Positions 34,694 through 43,477 of a DNA stretch of 48,385 nt are shown in pieces. The stretch is from Burkholderiaceae bacterium. GTDB lineage: Bacteria > Pseudomonadota > Gammaproteobacteria > Burkholderiales > Burkholderiaceae_E. Position numbers and translations under genes: made by a program. The notes under the pieces were generated by a model. The model had not been told where the DNA came from, ran no database searches, and worked only from the letters and a program-made list of their open reading frames with translations. Within the stretch, counting starts at the first letter, position 1. The number at the start of each line of letters is the position of its first letter. The DNA is taken from assembly GCA_019635275.1 (NCBI GenBank), contig JAHBZV010000020.1, forward strand, positions 1-48,385, in the 5' to 3' direction.

Positions 34694-35158
34694 TCAACCG
34701 CGCCTGGCCAGCGCGAGTTGGCCGGCGATCAGCAGCGACAACCCCGCGACGCCGAGGCCGGCGCGCAGCTCGTGCCAGTGCCACCAGCGGTCGCGCCATG
34801 CAGTCCAGTCGAGCGGCGGCGCCGACGGCGACCAGCCCAGGACGATCGCGTTGATCGGCTGGTTCTCGAACCTCGTCACCAGCCCGACCGCGACGAAGCA
34901 GGCGCAGGCGCACAGCAGCGACGCGAACGCGCGGCGATCCCCGCGGGCGAGCACGGCCGATGCAAGCGTGAGCGCGATCGTGACGGCGCCCAGCGCGGGC
35001 AGGATCGTGTTGAGCGCCGAGACCGCGTGCTGCTGCTGCTCGACCCACGCCGCGGCCGAGAGGCCGCTCGGGTCGTATCCGAGCCAGATGCCGAACACGG
35101 TGCCGATGACCAACGCCGCGAGCAGCAGGTTGGCGAAGCCGAGGATCGATCGGTTCAT
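34694..35158 (-). CDS. DUF1772 family membrane protein
   Basis: This 154-residue membrane protein has four hydrophobic helices. AAAWVEQQQHAVSALNTILPALG near residue 36 and LVTRFENQPINAIVLGWSPSAPPLDWTAWRDRWWHWHELR near 93 match DUF1772 (anthrone-oxygenase-like) proteins. Their role in most bacteria is unknown. GGAGGG is about 3 bases before the start. Confidence 0.82.
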   Translation of the reverse strand: MNRSILGFANLLLAALVIGTVFGIWLGYDPSGLSAAAWVEQQQHAVSALNTILPALGAVTIALTLASAVLARGDRRAFASLLCACACFVAVGLVTRFENQPINAIVLGWSPSAPPLDWTAWRDRWWHWHELRAGLGVAGLSLLIAGQLALARRG

Positions 35159-35365
35159 GCGCCCTCCCCATGGCGGCCGCTGAAGCGTCGCGGCTGTTCG
35201 GCGTCGAGTATGGCACCTCCCGCGTGAACCGGCGCCGCCGGCGTGACGCGGGCGATGGCATGCCGCGAATGCGGTAGGCCGCAGGCCCCTTGGGCCGCAT
35301 CGGCGGGATTTCTTCCGCCTCCACGCGTTCCTACCATCGTCCCTGCCCCTCGAGGAGAACAGGCT

Positions 35366-35698
35366 ATGAACACCTCAGTCCGCTCCGCTCTGCTGATTGC
35401 TTCGATCGCGGCAACGTTCGTCGCGTTCGGGCCGCATCCGGTCGCGAAGGCCGACGACGGCATGGAGCTCGCGATCGAGGCCTACGAGAACGGCGACTAT
35501 CCGAAGGCGCTGCGCCTGCTGCGCGCGCCGGCGCGCCATGGCGAACCGGTATCGCTGCGCATGTACTGCGCGCTGCGCCGGCAGTCCGTGAGCAACGTCC
35601 CACCGGCGGCACGGTGCCTGAGCCGGGCCGGAACCAACGGCGGACGTGATGGGCTCCCCCTCGCGCCCGCCGCGACGGCCAGATCCGGATCCGACTGA
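35366..35698 (+). CDS. Small exported protein with one SEL1/TPR-like helix pair
   Basis: The 110-residue product has a signal peptide (MNTSVRSALLIASIAATFVAFGPHPVAKA, cleavage near 29). Then comes GMELAIEAYENGDYPKALRLLRAPARHGEPVSLRMY, which resembles the first repeat of SEL1-like proteins. The normal following repeats are absent and the C-terminus is low in hydrophobic residues. It may be a shortened SEL1-like protein. GAGGAG lies upstream of the ATG. Function unknown. Confidence 0.6.
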   Translation: MNTSVRSALLIASIAATFVAFGPHPVAKADDGMELAIEAYENGDYPKALRLLRAPARHGEPVSLRMYCALRRQSVSNVPPAARCLSRAGTNGGRDGLPLAPAATARSGSD

Positions 35699-35822
35699 TG
35701 CGTCGTGTCGAGGATCGATTCCGGAGCATTGGCCCTGCCCCGCTGCGCTTCGCAGGGGCCTTCATCGACCCACCCGGGATCGCGGGACAACCGGGATGCG
35801 CTCAACGCAGGAGAGAACCGCC

Positions 35823-36167
35823 ATGCGTTTCGATCATCGACTTGTCCGATCGGCCGGCTGCATCGTGGCCGCATTCGCCATCGCTGGCCCGGCTTTCGCA
35901 CAGACCTGCTCGGGCGGCCCCGACGGCGGCATGGACGCCACCGGCAACCAGTGCAACGCCTGGGTGGCCGTCAGCTTGCCGACGAGCACCGAGGACGTGC
36001 CCGGCGCGGCGCTGATGCCGACCTCGGGAAGCGCGGCCGACGACGGCGCGATTCGCCGCGCCTCGCTGCAGATCGAGGCGTCGTCCGCCAGCGCTGCGCC
36101 GGCAGATGCCGCAGGCGGCTCGCACGCGACGTCGTCGGGTCGGGCGCGCCGCGCATTCGGCCGATGA
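35823..36167 (+). CDS. Small exported protein with CSGGPDGGMDATGNQC motif
   Basis: The 114-residue product has a clear signal peptide (cleavage AFA before QTCSG, near residue 34). The mature N-terminus holds CSGGPDGGMDATGNQC, a Gly-rich loop between two cysteines. The rest is rich in Ala, Ser and Thr and looks disordered. AGGAGAG lies 7 bases before the ATG. I recognise the motif only as recurring in small betaproteobacterial hypothetical proteins. Function unknown. Confidence 0.7.
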   Translation: MRFDHRLVRSAGCIVAAFAIAGPAFAQTCSGGPDGGMDATGNQCNAWVAVSLPTSTEDVPGAALMPTSGSAADDGAIRRASLQIEASSASAAPADAAGGSHATSSGRARRAFGR

Positions 36168-36239
36168 GTATCGCGACATCCAGGAGGTCGGCGAACGGAC
36201 GGCCGCCGCGACGCTGCGGCCGCGCACTAGAATCGCGCG

Positions 36240-37043
36240 GTGGATCCGTTCGCCTTCCTCCACGGTGCCTCGCCGCTGACGCTCGCCCTGCTGGCCAGCC
36301 TGGTCGGTGGAACGATTGCCACCACGATCGGGGCCCTGCCGGTGCTCGTCGTCGGCCGGCTGTCGCCGCGCACCAGCAACGCGATGCTCGCTTTCGCCGC
36401 TGGCGTCATGCTGGCGGCGACCGTCTTCTCGCTGCTGCTGCCCGGATTCGCCCTGGCCGAGCCGCGGTTCGGCGATCGCAGGACCGCGGCGGCGGCCATG
36501 GTCGCCGCGATGGCCGCGGGCGGGCTGGCGATGGCCGCCATCCACCGCCTGCTGCCGCACGAGCACTTCGAAAAGGGCCCCGAAGGACCCGGCGCGCGAC
36601 GCCTCGCCCGCGTCTGGCTGTTCGTCCTGGCGATTGCCGTTCACAACTTCCCCGAAGGGCTGTCGATGGGCGTCGGCGCGGCCAGCGGTGACGCGGCGAT
36701 CGGCATCGGCGTCACCCTCGGAATCGGGCTGCAGAACCTGCCCGAGGGCCTCGCGGTCGCGATGTCGCTGGCGGGCCTCGGCTACGGCCGGGGGCAGGCA
36801 CTCGGCGTGGCGGCACTGACGGGCGCGGTCGAGTTGATCGGCGGGCTGGCCGGGGCCGGCCTGCTGGCGATCTCGCAGGCGTTGTTGCCGCTCGCACTCG
36901 GGTTCGCAGCCGGCACGATGCTGTTCGTGATCAGCGACGAAGTGATTCCGGAGACCCACCGCGCGGGCTTCGGCGACAGCGCGACGGCGGCGCTGTTCAC
37001 GGGCTTCGGGCTGATGTTCTTCCTGGACGTGGCACTCGGCTGA
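36240..37043 (+). CDS. ZIP family divalent metal transporter
   Basis: The 267-residue membrane protein of the ZIP family has the metal-binding transmembrane motifs HNFPEG (near 140) and QNLPEG (near 168), the paired helices IV and V signature. A histidine in HRLLPHEHFEKG forms part of the short cytoplasmic loop. Eight hydrophobic segments are visible. It takes up Zn2+ or similar cations, like BbZIP of Bordetella and ZupT. It starts with GTG at 36240; no better ATG gives a full first helix. Confidence 0.9.
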   Translation: MDPFAFLHGASPLTLALLASLVGGTIATTIGALPVLVVGRLSPRTSNAMLAFAAGVMLAATVFSLLLPGFALAEPRFGDRRTAAAAMVAAMAAGGLAMAAIHRLLPHEHFEKGPEGPGARRLARVWLFVLAIAVHNFPEGLSMGVGAASGDAAIGIGVTLGIGLQNLPEGLAVAMSLAGLGYGRGQALGVAALTGAVELIGGLAGAGLLAISQALLPLALGFAAGTMLFVISDEVIPETHRAGFGDSATAALFTGFGLMFFLDVALG

Positions 37044-37095
37044 GCGCGCGGGTCCGTCGCCTCCGATCGCGCGCGCCCGATCGCGCGCTCATGGC

Positions 37096-37896
37096 TCAGT
37101 CGCGCGCGCCGGGCAGCCGGGGCGCGTCCTGGCGCTCGGAGCGGCGCTTCTCCTGCTCGATCATCTCGGCGGTGCGCGGCCGCTCGAGCGTGCCGTAGCG
37201 CCGTGCATAGTCGGCGGCGCGTTCGCGCACCCAGGCGGCCAGCTCGGCCTCGCCCTGGCGCTGAAGGTATCCGGCCGCGTCGAGACCCGCCTCGTTGCGC
37301 GCCGTCGGGTCGGCGCCGGCTTCGATCAGCAGCCTGACCACGTCGGGATGCTTGTGGCGCGCGGCCATCATCAGTGGCGTGGTCCGGTTGGGCGACTGCG
37401 CGTCGATGTAGGCGTTCTCGTCGAGCAGGTAGCGCACGACCGCCGCGTGGCCGTTCGTCGCCGCGTAGTGAAGCGGCCCCCAGCCCGGGCGGTTGACCTC
37501 GGCGCCGCGCTTGACCAGCAGCTGGACGACGTCGAGCTGCCCGTGCAGCGCCGCGATCATCAGCGCAGTCTCGCCGCGCTTGTTGGGGGCGTCGACCTTC
37601 GTGCCTGCGAGACCAGCCAGCAGCCTGACGGTCTTCCATGCCTTCTCGCGCGCGGCCGCGACGATCGCCGGGCCATAGTCCGGGTGCACCACGTTCGTGT
37701 CGGTGCCGCGCAGCAGCAGGGTCTGCACGCGGTCGACGTCGTCGCGGCGCATCGCTTCCCAGAACTCAGGCGGCGCTCCCGCGCTGCGCGCGCCCGCGGC
37801 GCTGGCCAGCGATCCGAGCATGCCGAGCGCCAGCACGGCCGCGAACCAGGCAGCAGCCCGGCGCGCAAACCTCCGCCGCAACTTCAAGTCATGCAT
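37096..37896 (-). CDS. Exported ankyrin-repeat protein
   Basis: This 266-residue protein has a signal peptide or anchor (RRFARRAAAWFAAVLALGMLGSLASAAGA, about 6-36). Four to five ankyrin repeats follow: DDVDRVQTLLLRGTDTNVV, KRGETALMIAALHGQLDVVQLLVKRGAEVN, GWGPLHYAATNGHAAVVRYLLDENAYID, and NRTTPLMMAARHKHPDVVRLLIEAGADPT. The tail is charged. Its ATG overlaps the tatD stop by 8 bases (ATGCATGA), so translation is probably coupled. It likely binds a periplasmic protein partner (inference). Confidence 0.9.
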   Translation of the reverse strand: MHDLKLRRRFARRAAAWFAAVLALGMLGSLASAAGARSAGAPPEFWEAMRRDDVDRVQTLLLRGTDTNVVHPDYGPAIVAAAREKAWKTVRLLAGLAGTKVDAPNKRGETALMIAALHGQLDVVQLLVKRGAEVNRPGWGPLHYAATNGHAAVVRYLLDENAYIDAQSPNRTTPLMMAARHKHPDVVRLLIEAGADPTARNEAGLDAAGYLQRQGEAELAAWVRERAADYARRYGTLERPRTAEMIEQEKRRSERQDAPRLPGARD

Positions 37897-38671
37897 TGAA
37901 AGAATTCCCGAACTTCTGGAAAAGCTTGAAGAAATTATCGGTCGTGACCTCGGCGATTCGCTCCGGGGGCTGCTGCCGGATCTCGGCCAGGCAGCCCGCG
38001 ACGAAGCGCACGAAGGCCGGCTCGTTGGTCTTGCCGCGAAACGGCACCGGCGCCAGGTACGGCGCGTCGGTCTCGACCAGCAACCGATCCTCGGGCACGC
38101 GCGCCGCGACCTCGCGCAGCGACGCCGCGTTCTTGAACGTGACGATGCCGGAGAAAGAAATGTGGAAACCCAGGTCGAGCGCCGCGCGGGCGGTCTCCCA
38201 GTCTTCCGTGAAGCAGTGCATGACGCCGCCGGCGCGGTCCGCACCTTCCTCGCGCATCAGGCGCAGCGTGTCGGCCGATGCCGCGCGGGTGTGCACGATC
38301 AGCGGCTTGCGCGCCTGCCTTGCCGCACGGATGTGCACGCGAAATCGCTCGCGCTGCCATTCGGTGTCGCCCTGCGCGCGGTAGTAGTCGAGCCCGGTTT
38401 CGCCGATCGCGACGACTTTCGGGTGGGCGGCCAGGCGCACCAACGTCGCGACGTCGGGCTCGACCGTGTCCGGGTAGTCGGGGTGGACGCCGACCGACGC
38501 GCTCAGGCGCGCGTCGCGCGCCGCGACCTCCAGCACGCGCTCGAACTCGGTCAGCGTGACGCAGACGCACAGCGCGTGTCCGACGTCGTGCGCCGACATG
38601 TCGGCCAGGACCTGGTCGAGGCGGCCCGCGAGTTCGGGAAAATCGAGGTGACAGTGGGAATCGACGAGCAT
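37889..38671 (-). CDS. tatD: TatD family metal-dependent hydrolase
   Basis: This 260-residue TIM-barrel metallohydrolase shows the metal ligands of TatD DNases: DSHCHLDF (about 4-11), GETGLDYYR (near 92), the histidine in IVHTRAA (near 129), HCFTEDWE (near 155) and ETDAPYLAP (near 204). Characterised relatives are 3'-5' DNases or RNases. ATG 38671 gives the standard N-terminus; an in-frame GTG at 38692 adds seven residues. It follows pilZ, holB, tmk and mltG as in many betaproteobacteria. Confidence 0.93.
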   Translation of the reverse strand: MLVDSHCHLDFPELAGRLDQVLADMSAHDVGHALCVCVTLTEFERVLEVAARDARLSASVGVHPDYPDTVEPDVATLVRLAAHPKVVAIGETGLDYYRAQGDTEWQRERFRVHIRAARQARKPLIVHTRAASADTLRLMREEGADRAGGVMHCFTEDWETARAALDLGFHISFSGIVTFKNAASLREVAARVPEDRLLVETDAPYLAPVPFRGKTNEPAFVRFVAGCLAEIRQQPPERIAEVTTDNFFKLFQKFGNSFNA

Positions 38672-38697
38672 GGCCGCGTTGCTGGAGCTCACCCGCC

Positions 38698-38703
38698 ATT
38701 GTA
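38698..38703 (-). promoter_or_regulatory. -10-like element for tatD
   Basis: On the minus strand TACAAT (5/6) is placed so that transcription would start near 38691, 20 bases before ATG 38671. No good -35 is visible. Confidence 0.3.
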
Positions 38704-38759
38704 TCGACAGGTGTCGCGGCTCCCCGCGGCCCGAGGCTGCGCGGCCAGCAACGCCGGAG

Positions 38760-38777
38760 CGCGCCGCGCGCGGCGCG
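38760..38777. terminator. Perfect GC palindrome after pilZ
   Basis: An 18-base perfect palindrome (8-9 bp arms, core GCCGCGCGCGGC) touches the pilZ stop codon. It may form a strong hairpin between pilZ and tatD. There is no T-run, so it could slow rather than end transcription. Confidence 0.35.
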
Positions 38778-39269
38778 TCAGATCGTGTGTGTCGGCCGGT
38801 TCGCCTTCAGCGCGCCGCCCAGCAGGGTCTCGATCCGGTTGCGTGCCTGGGTGCCTGCGTCGTCCCGCGAGAACTGGACGCCCAGCCCCTGTTGCCTGCC
38901 CGGCGTGCCCGCGGGAGTGATCCAGACGACGTTGCCGGTGACCGACAGCTTGTTCGGGTCGTCCATCAGCGACAGGATCAGGTACAGCTCGTCGCCGAGA
39001 TTGACGGTGCGCGTCGTCGGCACGAACAGGCCGCCGCCCTCGACGAACGGCATGTAGGCCGCATAGAGCGCCGCCTTCTCGCGGATCGCCAGCTGCACGA
39101 CGCCGGGACGCGCGCCGGCGCGGGCCGCTTGGCCGGCAGACCCTGCCGCGGCGGCTCCGCTCGTGGCCTCCAGGGCGCCCGACCCGGGCATCGTGGACGG
39201 CTCGAGCGTGGCCGTGAGCGCCGCCCCCGTGGTCGGACCCAACAGCGTCGCGTTCGATTCGTCATCCAT
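38778..39269 (-). CDS. pilZ: Type IV pilus PilZ protein
   Basis: This 163-residue protein has a disordered Ala/Gly/Thr N-terminal region (about 1-50) and a C-terminal PilZ domain (VVQLAIREKAALYAAYMPFVEGGGLFVPT; DELYLILSLMDDPNKLSVTGNVVWITPAG; GLGVQF). It lacks the RxxxR and D/NxSxxG motifs, so it is the pilus-assembly type that does not bind cyclic di-GMP. It sits directly after holB, the standard place for pilZ. AGGAGG precedes the start. Confidence 0.88.
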   Translation of the reverse strand: MDDESNATLLGPTTGAALTATLEPSTMPGSGALEATSGAAAAGSAGQAARAGARPGVVQLAIREKAALYAAYMPFVEGGGLFVPTTRTVNLGDELYLILSLMDDPNKLSVTGNVVWITPAGTPGRQQGLGVQFSRDDAGTQARNRIETLLGGALKANRPTHTI

Positions 39270-39318
39270 CGCTCACCCCCTCCTGCTCGTGCCCGGCCGT
39301 TCCGGGCTCCCTCGGCGC

Positions 39319-40359
39319 TCAGCCCGCCAGCGCGGCACGAACGTCCAGCAACGCATCCTCGATCATCAGCCGCGGATTCAGCGGATGACCGACCGCCCGG
39401 GCTGCCCGATCGAGGCGGGCGGCGAGGCGATCCAGTGCAACCGGGCCGGTGCGCCGCGCCAGCACCCGCAGCCGATCGGCCCGTTCGGGGAAGTAGCGCG
39501 GCTCCGCGCCGGCGCACACCCTCTGCAGGTCGATCACCCAGGTCTGCAGCGTCGCGGTCCACATCCCCGGTTCTACGTCGGCCAGCGCATCGGCTGCCTG
39601 CACGATGCCAGTCTCGGGAATGCCGGCCAGCGTCTCCACGATCAGCCGATGGATGGCGGCCTGAGCAGGATCGGCGAATCGGCGTGCGCGCAGCGGCGCA
39701 CCGCCAGCCGCGGCCAGCCACGCTCGCGCCTGCGCAGGGTCCACGCCGGCGTCGGCGGCCAACCACGCGACGGCGGCCTCGGCGGCCGGCATCGGCAGCC
39801 CCAGCGAGCGGCACCGCGAGCGCACGGTGGCCGGCAGCACGTCGGGTCGGCCGCTGACCAGCACGAAGCGCGTGGCGCCGCTGGGCTCCTCGAGCGTTTT
39901 CAGCAGCGCGTTGGCGGCCGCGGCATTGAGCGCATCGGCCGGGTCGATCAGCACGACCTTGGTCCCGCCGCGATGGCCACCGACCTCGGTGAAGCGCTCG
40001 AGGGCGCGCACCTGGTCGATCCGGATGTCGCGCGACGGCTTGGCCGCGCCCTTGCCCACCGGCTTTCGCGTTGGCTCGTCGCCAGAACCTCCCTCGCCCT
40101 CGCGCGCCTCGTCGGCGGCGGCTGGCGCGAGCAGCCGGAAGTCCGGATGGTTGCCCTGCTCGAACCAGCCGCAGGCGCTGCAGCGGCCGCAGGCGCCGCC
40201 GTCGCGCAGCGGCGATTCGCACAGCAGCGCGCGCGCCAACTCGGTCGCGAACGCGGACTTGCCGATGCCGGCCGGACCGTGGATCAGCAGCGCGTGATGT
40301 AGTTGCGTGCGCTGGGCGAGCAGCTTCGCCCAAGCCGGTTCGAGCCATGGATAAATCAT
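39319..40359 (-). CDS. holB: DNA polymerase III subunit delta prime
   Basis: The 346-residue clamp-loader subunit has an N-terminal AAA+ domain with HALLIHGPAGIGKSAFATELARALLC (about 22-47) as the P-loop region, then a four-cysteine zinc module (CESPLRDGGACGRCSACGWF), KVVLIDPADALNAAAANALLKTLEEPSG, and the SRC motif (TVRSRCRSLGLP). An acidic, Glu-rich insert (DEAREGEGGSGDEP) follows the zinc region. Its ATG overlaps the tmk stop by 4 bases (ATGA). Confidence 0.93.
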   Translation of the reverse strand: MIYPWLEPAWAKLLAQRTQLHHALLIHGPAGIGKSAFATELARALLCESPLRDGGACGRCSACGWFEQGNHPDFRLLAPAAADEAREGEGGSGDEPTRKPVGKGAAKPSRDIRIDQVRALERFTEVGGHRGGTKVVLIDPADALNAAAANALLKTLEEPSGATRFVLVSGRPDVLPATVRSRCRSLGLPMPAAEAAVAWLAADAGVDPAQARAWLAAAGGAPLRARRFADPAQAAIHRLIVETLAGIPETGIVQAADALADVEPGMWTATLQTWVIDLQRVCAGAEPRYFPERADRLRVLARRTGPVALDRLAARLDRAARAVGHPLNPRLMIEDALLDVRAALAG

Positions 40360-40970
40360 GAATTACAAAGCTCTGCGATATCTTCTTCGAGTATCACACG
40401 AATTTCTGGGATAGCCCGTTCGCCTTCCAGCGTCACGAACCGCTCGGGGTCGGCGCGCACCCGCGCGAGGTAGCCCTGCCGCACCCGCTCGAAGAAGGCG
40501 ATGTCTTCGGATTCGAAGCGATCCGGCGCGCGCGCGGACGTGCGGCGCTGCGCCGCCAAGGGCGGGGCGAGGTCGAACAGGTAGCTGCGATCGGGCTGGA
40601 ACCCGCCGTGCACCCAGGCCTCGAGCCAGGCGATTCGCTCGAGCGACGCGCCGCGCCCGCCCCCCTGGTAGGCGTAGGTCGAATCGGTGAAGCGGTCGCA
40701 GACGACCCACTGGCCGGCGGACAGCGCCGGGCGGATCAGCCGCTCGAGGTGATCGGCGCGCGCGGCGAACATCAGCAGCAGCTCGGTCTGCATCGCCATC
40801 GTCCGGTGCAGCAGCAGCTCGCGAAGCGACTCGGCGAGCGCCGAGCCGCCCGGCTCGCGCGTCTGCACCACGTCGACCCCGCGGCTTCGAAGGCGCTCGA
40901 CATACCACTCGACGTGGGTGCTCTTGCCCGCGCCGTCGATGCCCTCGAAGGTGATGAAGCGCCCGTTCAT
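40356..40970 (-). CDS. tmk: dTMP (thymidylate) kinase
   Basis: The 204-residue enzyme phosphorylates dTMP to dTDP. It has P-loop FEGIDGAGKST (about 6-16), the TREPGGS motif (near 36), DRFTDSTYAYQGGGRG (near 91) and a LID region with RRTSARAPDRFE. Length is typical. The start at 40970 overlaps the mltG stop (ATGA) and the stop overlaps holB, so mltG-tmk-holB is one tightly coupled operon. Confidence 0.95.
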   Translation of the reverse strand: MNGRFITFEGIDGAGKSTHVEWYVERLRSRGVDVVQTREPGGSALAESLRELLLHRTMAMQTELLLMFAARADHLERLIRPALSAGQWVVCDRFTDSTYAYQGGGRGASLERIAWLEAWVHGGFQPDRSYLFDLAPPLAAQRRTSARAPDRFESEDIAFFERVRQGYLARVRADPERFVTLEGERAIPEIRVILEEDIAELCNS

Positions 40971-41980
40971 CGGCCATTGCGCTGGTAACGCGACACCGCG
41001 CGATTGTGGCTCGCCAGGTCGTCGGAGAACTCGCTCGTGCCGTCGCCGCGCGCGACGAAGTACAGCGACGGCACGTCGGCCGGCTTCAGCGCCGCTTCGA
41101 TCGAGGCCTTGCCGGGCAGCGCGATCGGCGTCGGCGGCAGGCCCGCGCGGGTGTAGGTGTTGTAGGCGGTGTCGGCCTGCAGATCGCGCTTGCGCAGGTT
41201 GCCGTCGAAGCGCTCGCCCATTCCGTAGATCGTGGTCGGGTCGCTCTGCAGCATCATGCCGCGCTTGAGCCGGTTGACGAACACCGCCGCCACCTTGTCG
41301 CGATCCATCGGGTGGCCGGTTTCCTTCTCGACGATCGACGCCATGACCAGCGCCTCGTACGGGCTGCGGTACGGCAACGACGGGTCGCGCGCGTCCCAGG
41401 CGGCGCGCAGCGCCTGCTGCTGCTTGCGGTAGGCCTGCCGGTAGATGTCCACGTCGCTCGCGCCCGGCGAGAACGTGTAGGTGTCCGGGAAGAACAGGCC
41501 CTCGGCGCGCCGTTCCGGGGCGCCGATCATCCCGAGCAAGGCCACTTCGTCGACGCCCTTCGTGTCGTGCGCGAGGTCGGGATGCGCGTCGATCGCGTCG
41601 CGCATCTGCCGGAACGTCCAGCCTTCGATGAAGCGGATGTCGGTGACCAGCACGTCGCCGCGCACCAGTTTGTCGAGCAGCGCGTCGACGGTCAGCGGCG
41701 GGGAAAAGCCGTAGGTGCCGGCCTTCAGGCGCCCGTCGTAGCGGCGCAGCTTGTACCAGATCCACAGGCGCGTCGGCGAGATGTCGATGCCCTGCGCGCG
41801 CAGCCCCGCCGCGACCGTGCGCACGCTGGCGCCCTTGGGCACCGTGTAGCGCACCGGTGCAGCAGCGAACGCGAGCGGCTCGGCGGTGAAGCTGTGCCAG
41901 GCCCAGGCGAGCGCGCCCGCGGCCGCCAGCAGCAATGCGATCAGCAGGGTCGCGATTCGGCCTTTCGGCACAGCGGTCAT
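40967..41980 (-). CDS. mltG: Endolytic murein transglycosylase
   Basis: The 337-residue inner-membrane enzyme ends growing glycan strands. One N-terminal helix (IATLLIALLLAAAGALAWAW) anchors a periplasmic domain. A LysM-like region (VPKGASVRTVAAGLRAQGI) is followed by the YceG domain, with the catalytic glutamate in ASIVEKETGHPMDRDKVAAVFVNRL and the LQSDPTTIYG motif. Length fits E. coli MltG (340). It is divergent from ygfZ across 56 bases. Confidence 0.94.
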   Translation of the reverse strand: MTAVPKGRIATLLIALLLAAAGALAWAWHSFTAEPLAFAAAPVRYTVPKGASVRTVAAGLRAQGIDISPTRLWIWYKLRRYDGRLKAGTYGFSPPLTVDALLDKLVRGDVLVTDIRFIEGWTFRQMRDAIDAHPDLAHDTKGVDEVALLGMIGAPERRAEGLFFPDTYTFSPGASDVDIYRQAYRKQQQALRAAWDARDPSLPYRSPYEALVMASIVEKETGHPMDRDKVAAVFVNRLKRGMMLQSDPTTIYGMGERFDGNLRKRDLQADTAYNTYTRAGLPPTPIALPGKASIEAALKPADVPSLYFVARGDGTSEFSDDLASHNRAVSRYQRNGR

Positions 41981-42005
41981 GGCCTCGGCAGGCGGAAGGG
42001 GTGCC

Positions 42006-42012
42006 TATAATA
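42006..42012. promoter_or_regulatory. Shared AT island with -10 for ygfZ and possibly mltG
   Basis: TATAAT (42006-42011, perfect) lies 25 bases before the ygfZ ATG. On the opposite strand the same bases read TATTAT (5/6), which is placed well for mltG. No -35 of quality was found for either. It is the only AT-rich spot in the 56-base divergent gap. Confidence 0.45.
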
Positions 42013-42036
42013 ATCCCGACCCCCTCCGGATCAGCC

Positions 42037-43149
42037 ATGCTCGCCGCCTCCCCCCCTCTTGCCGACGACAGCGCTGCGCGCGCCGCCGTCGAGTCCACCG
42101 GCGCCCGCTTCGCAACCGACGCCTACGGCCCGCAGGCGGTCCGCGACGAGACCGCCCCGCCCTTCGAGACGCTGGCTCGTGGTGCAGTGGCGCTGCTGCC
42201 CGATCACGGCCTGCTCGCGCTGACCGGAGACGACCGGGTGCGCTTCCTGCACTCGATGACCACCAACGACGTCGAGCGCCAGCCCGCCTCGAAGGCGCGC
42301 TGGCACGGCCTGTGCACCCCGAAGGGCCGACTGCTCGCGACGATGCTGGCCTGGCGCGATCCGTCGGCGATCTGGCTGCTGCTGCCGCGGCCGCAAGCCG
42401 ATCCGATCCGCAAGCGCCTTTCGATGTACGTGCTGCGCGCGAAGGTGCGTGTCGAAGACCGCTCCGACGCATGCGCGGTGCTCGGCGTCTGCGGCGAGCG
42501 CGCCGTCGGCGCCCTGGAGTCGCTGGGCCTGCCCGTGCCCGCCGCGTTCGAGGTGGCGCAGGCCGCGCCAGGCGGCGACGCGCCGATCCCCACGACGGTC
42601 GTCGGGCTCCCCGCGATCGGCGGCGGCGCCGCGGGCGACTCGGCCGCGCTCGGGCGATGGCTCGTCGTGATGCCGGCCGGCTTGCTGGCCGAGAGGTGGT
42701 CCGCCCTCGCGGAGCGCCTGAACCCGGTGGGCAGCGCGGCCTGGCGCTGGACCGACGTGCGCAGCGGCGTGGCGCGGATCGTGCCGGCGACGGTCGAGCA
42801 GTTCGTCCCCCAGATGGTCAACTTCGATACCGTCGGCGGGGTCAGCTTCGACAAGGGCTGCTATCCGGGCCAGGAGATCGTCGCGCGCAGCCACTACTTG
42901 GGCAAGGTGAAGCGACGGGTGTTCCTCGCGCACGTCGACGGCCCCGAGCCGGCGCCCGGCACCGAAGCCTTCGCCGAGGCCGGCGAGCCGGTCGGCCAGG
43001 TCGTGCTCGCGGCCTCCGCCCCCGGGGGCGGCACCGACCTGCTCGTCGAGGCGCAGGCCGCCGTCGTTGCGCAGGCGGGCGCACTGCAAGTCGATGGCCA
43101 CCGGCTTCGCATCGAGCCCCTGCCCTATGAACATCCGTCCGAAGCCTGA
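42037..43149 (+). CDS. ygfZ: Folate-binding protein YgfZ
   Basis: The 370-residue protein belongs to the GcvT-like YgfZ family that supports iron-sulphur cluster enzymes with tetrahydrofolate. The family motif K-G-C-Y-x-G-Q-E is present (DKGCYPGQEIVAR, near residue 273). Also seen are LTGDDRVRFLHSMTTNDVE near the N-terminus and LCTPKGRLLATMLAWR. ATG 42037 follows the perfect TATAAT by 25 bases. It is followed after 15 bases by the DUF4936 gene. Confidence 0.94.
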   Translation: MLAASPPLADDSAARAAVESTGARFATDAYGPQAVRDETAPPFETLARGAVALLPDHGLLALTGDDRVRFLHSMTTNDVERQPASKARWHGLCTPKGRLLATMLAWRDPSAIWLLLPRPQADPIRKRLSMYVLRAKVRVEDRSDACAVLGVCGERAVGALESLGLPVPAAFEVAQAAPGGDAPIPTTVVGLPAIGGGAAGDSAALGRWLVVMPAGLLAERWSALAERLNPVGSAAWRWTDVRSGVARIVPATVEQFVPQMVNFDTVGGVSFDKGCYPGQEIVARSHYLGKVKRRVFLAHVDGPEPAPGTEAFAEAGEPVGQVVLAASAPGGGTDLLVEAQAAVVAQAGALQVDGHRLRIEPLPYEHPSEA

Positions 43150-43164
43150 CCGGGGGCATCGCCG

Positions 43165-43455
43165 ATGAGCCACGTCGTCATGGTCTGGTTTCGCGCCGAT
43201 CGCGCGCAAGACCGCGCGTGCGCCGAGCGCCTGTCCTTGCTCGGTCGGCGCATGGCCGGGGCCCAAGGCGTCGAGGCCCGCTCGGGCTGGCGCGACGAGC
43301 CGGGCTATCGAACCTGGCTCGAGACCTACGAGCCGCTCGGCGCCGGGGGCTGCGATGCATTCATCGGCGCGCTGCAGGCGGCGGCGAAGGAGCTGGGTCT
43401 CGACGCGCTGGCCATGGGCGGGCGGCACGTCGAGGTGTTCGAGTGGAGCGCCTGA
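43165..43455 (+). CDS. DUF4936 family protein
   Basis: The 96-residue protein matches DUF4936, a small family found next to ygfZ in betaproteobacteria. VVMVWFRADRAQDRACAERLSLLGRRM, ARSGWRDEPGYRTWLETYE and a C-terminal GRHVEVFEWSA look like a ferredoxin-like or monooxygenase-like alpha-beta fold. Role unknown; the neighbourhood suggests a link to YgfZ. GGGGG precedes the ATG. Confidence 0.8.
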   Translation: MSHVVMVWFRADRAQDRACAERLSLLGRRMAGAQGVEARSGWRDEPGYRTWLETYEPLGAGGCDAFIGALQAAAKELGLDALAMGGRHVEVFEWSA

Positions 43456-43477
43456 ACCCGCTGCCCGGCATCCGCCG

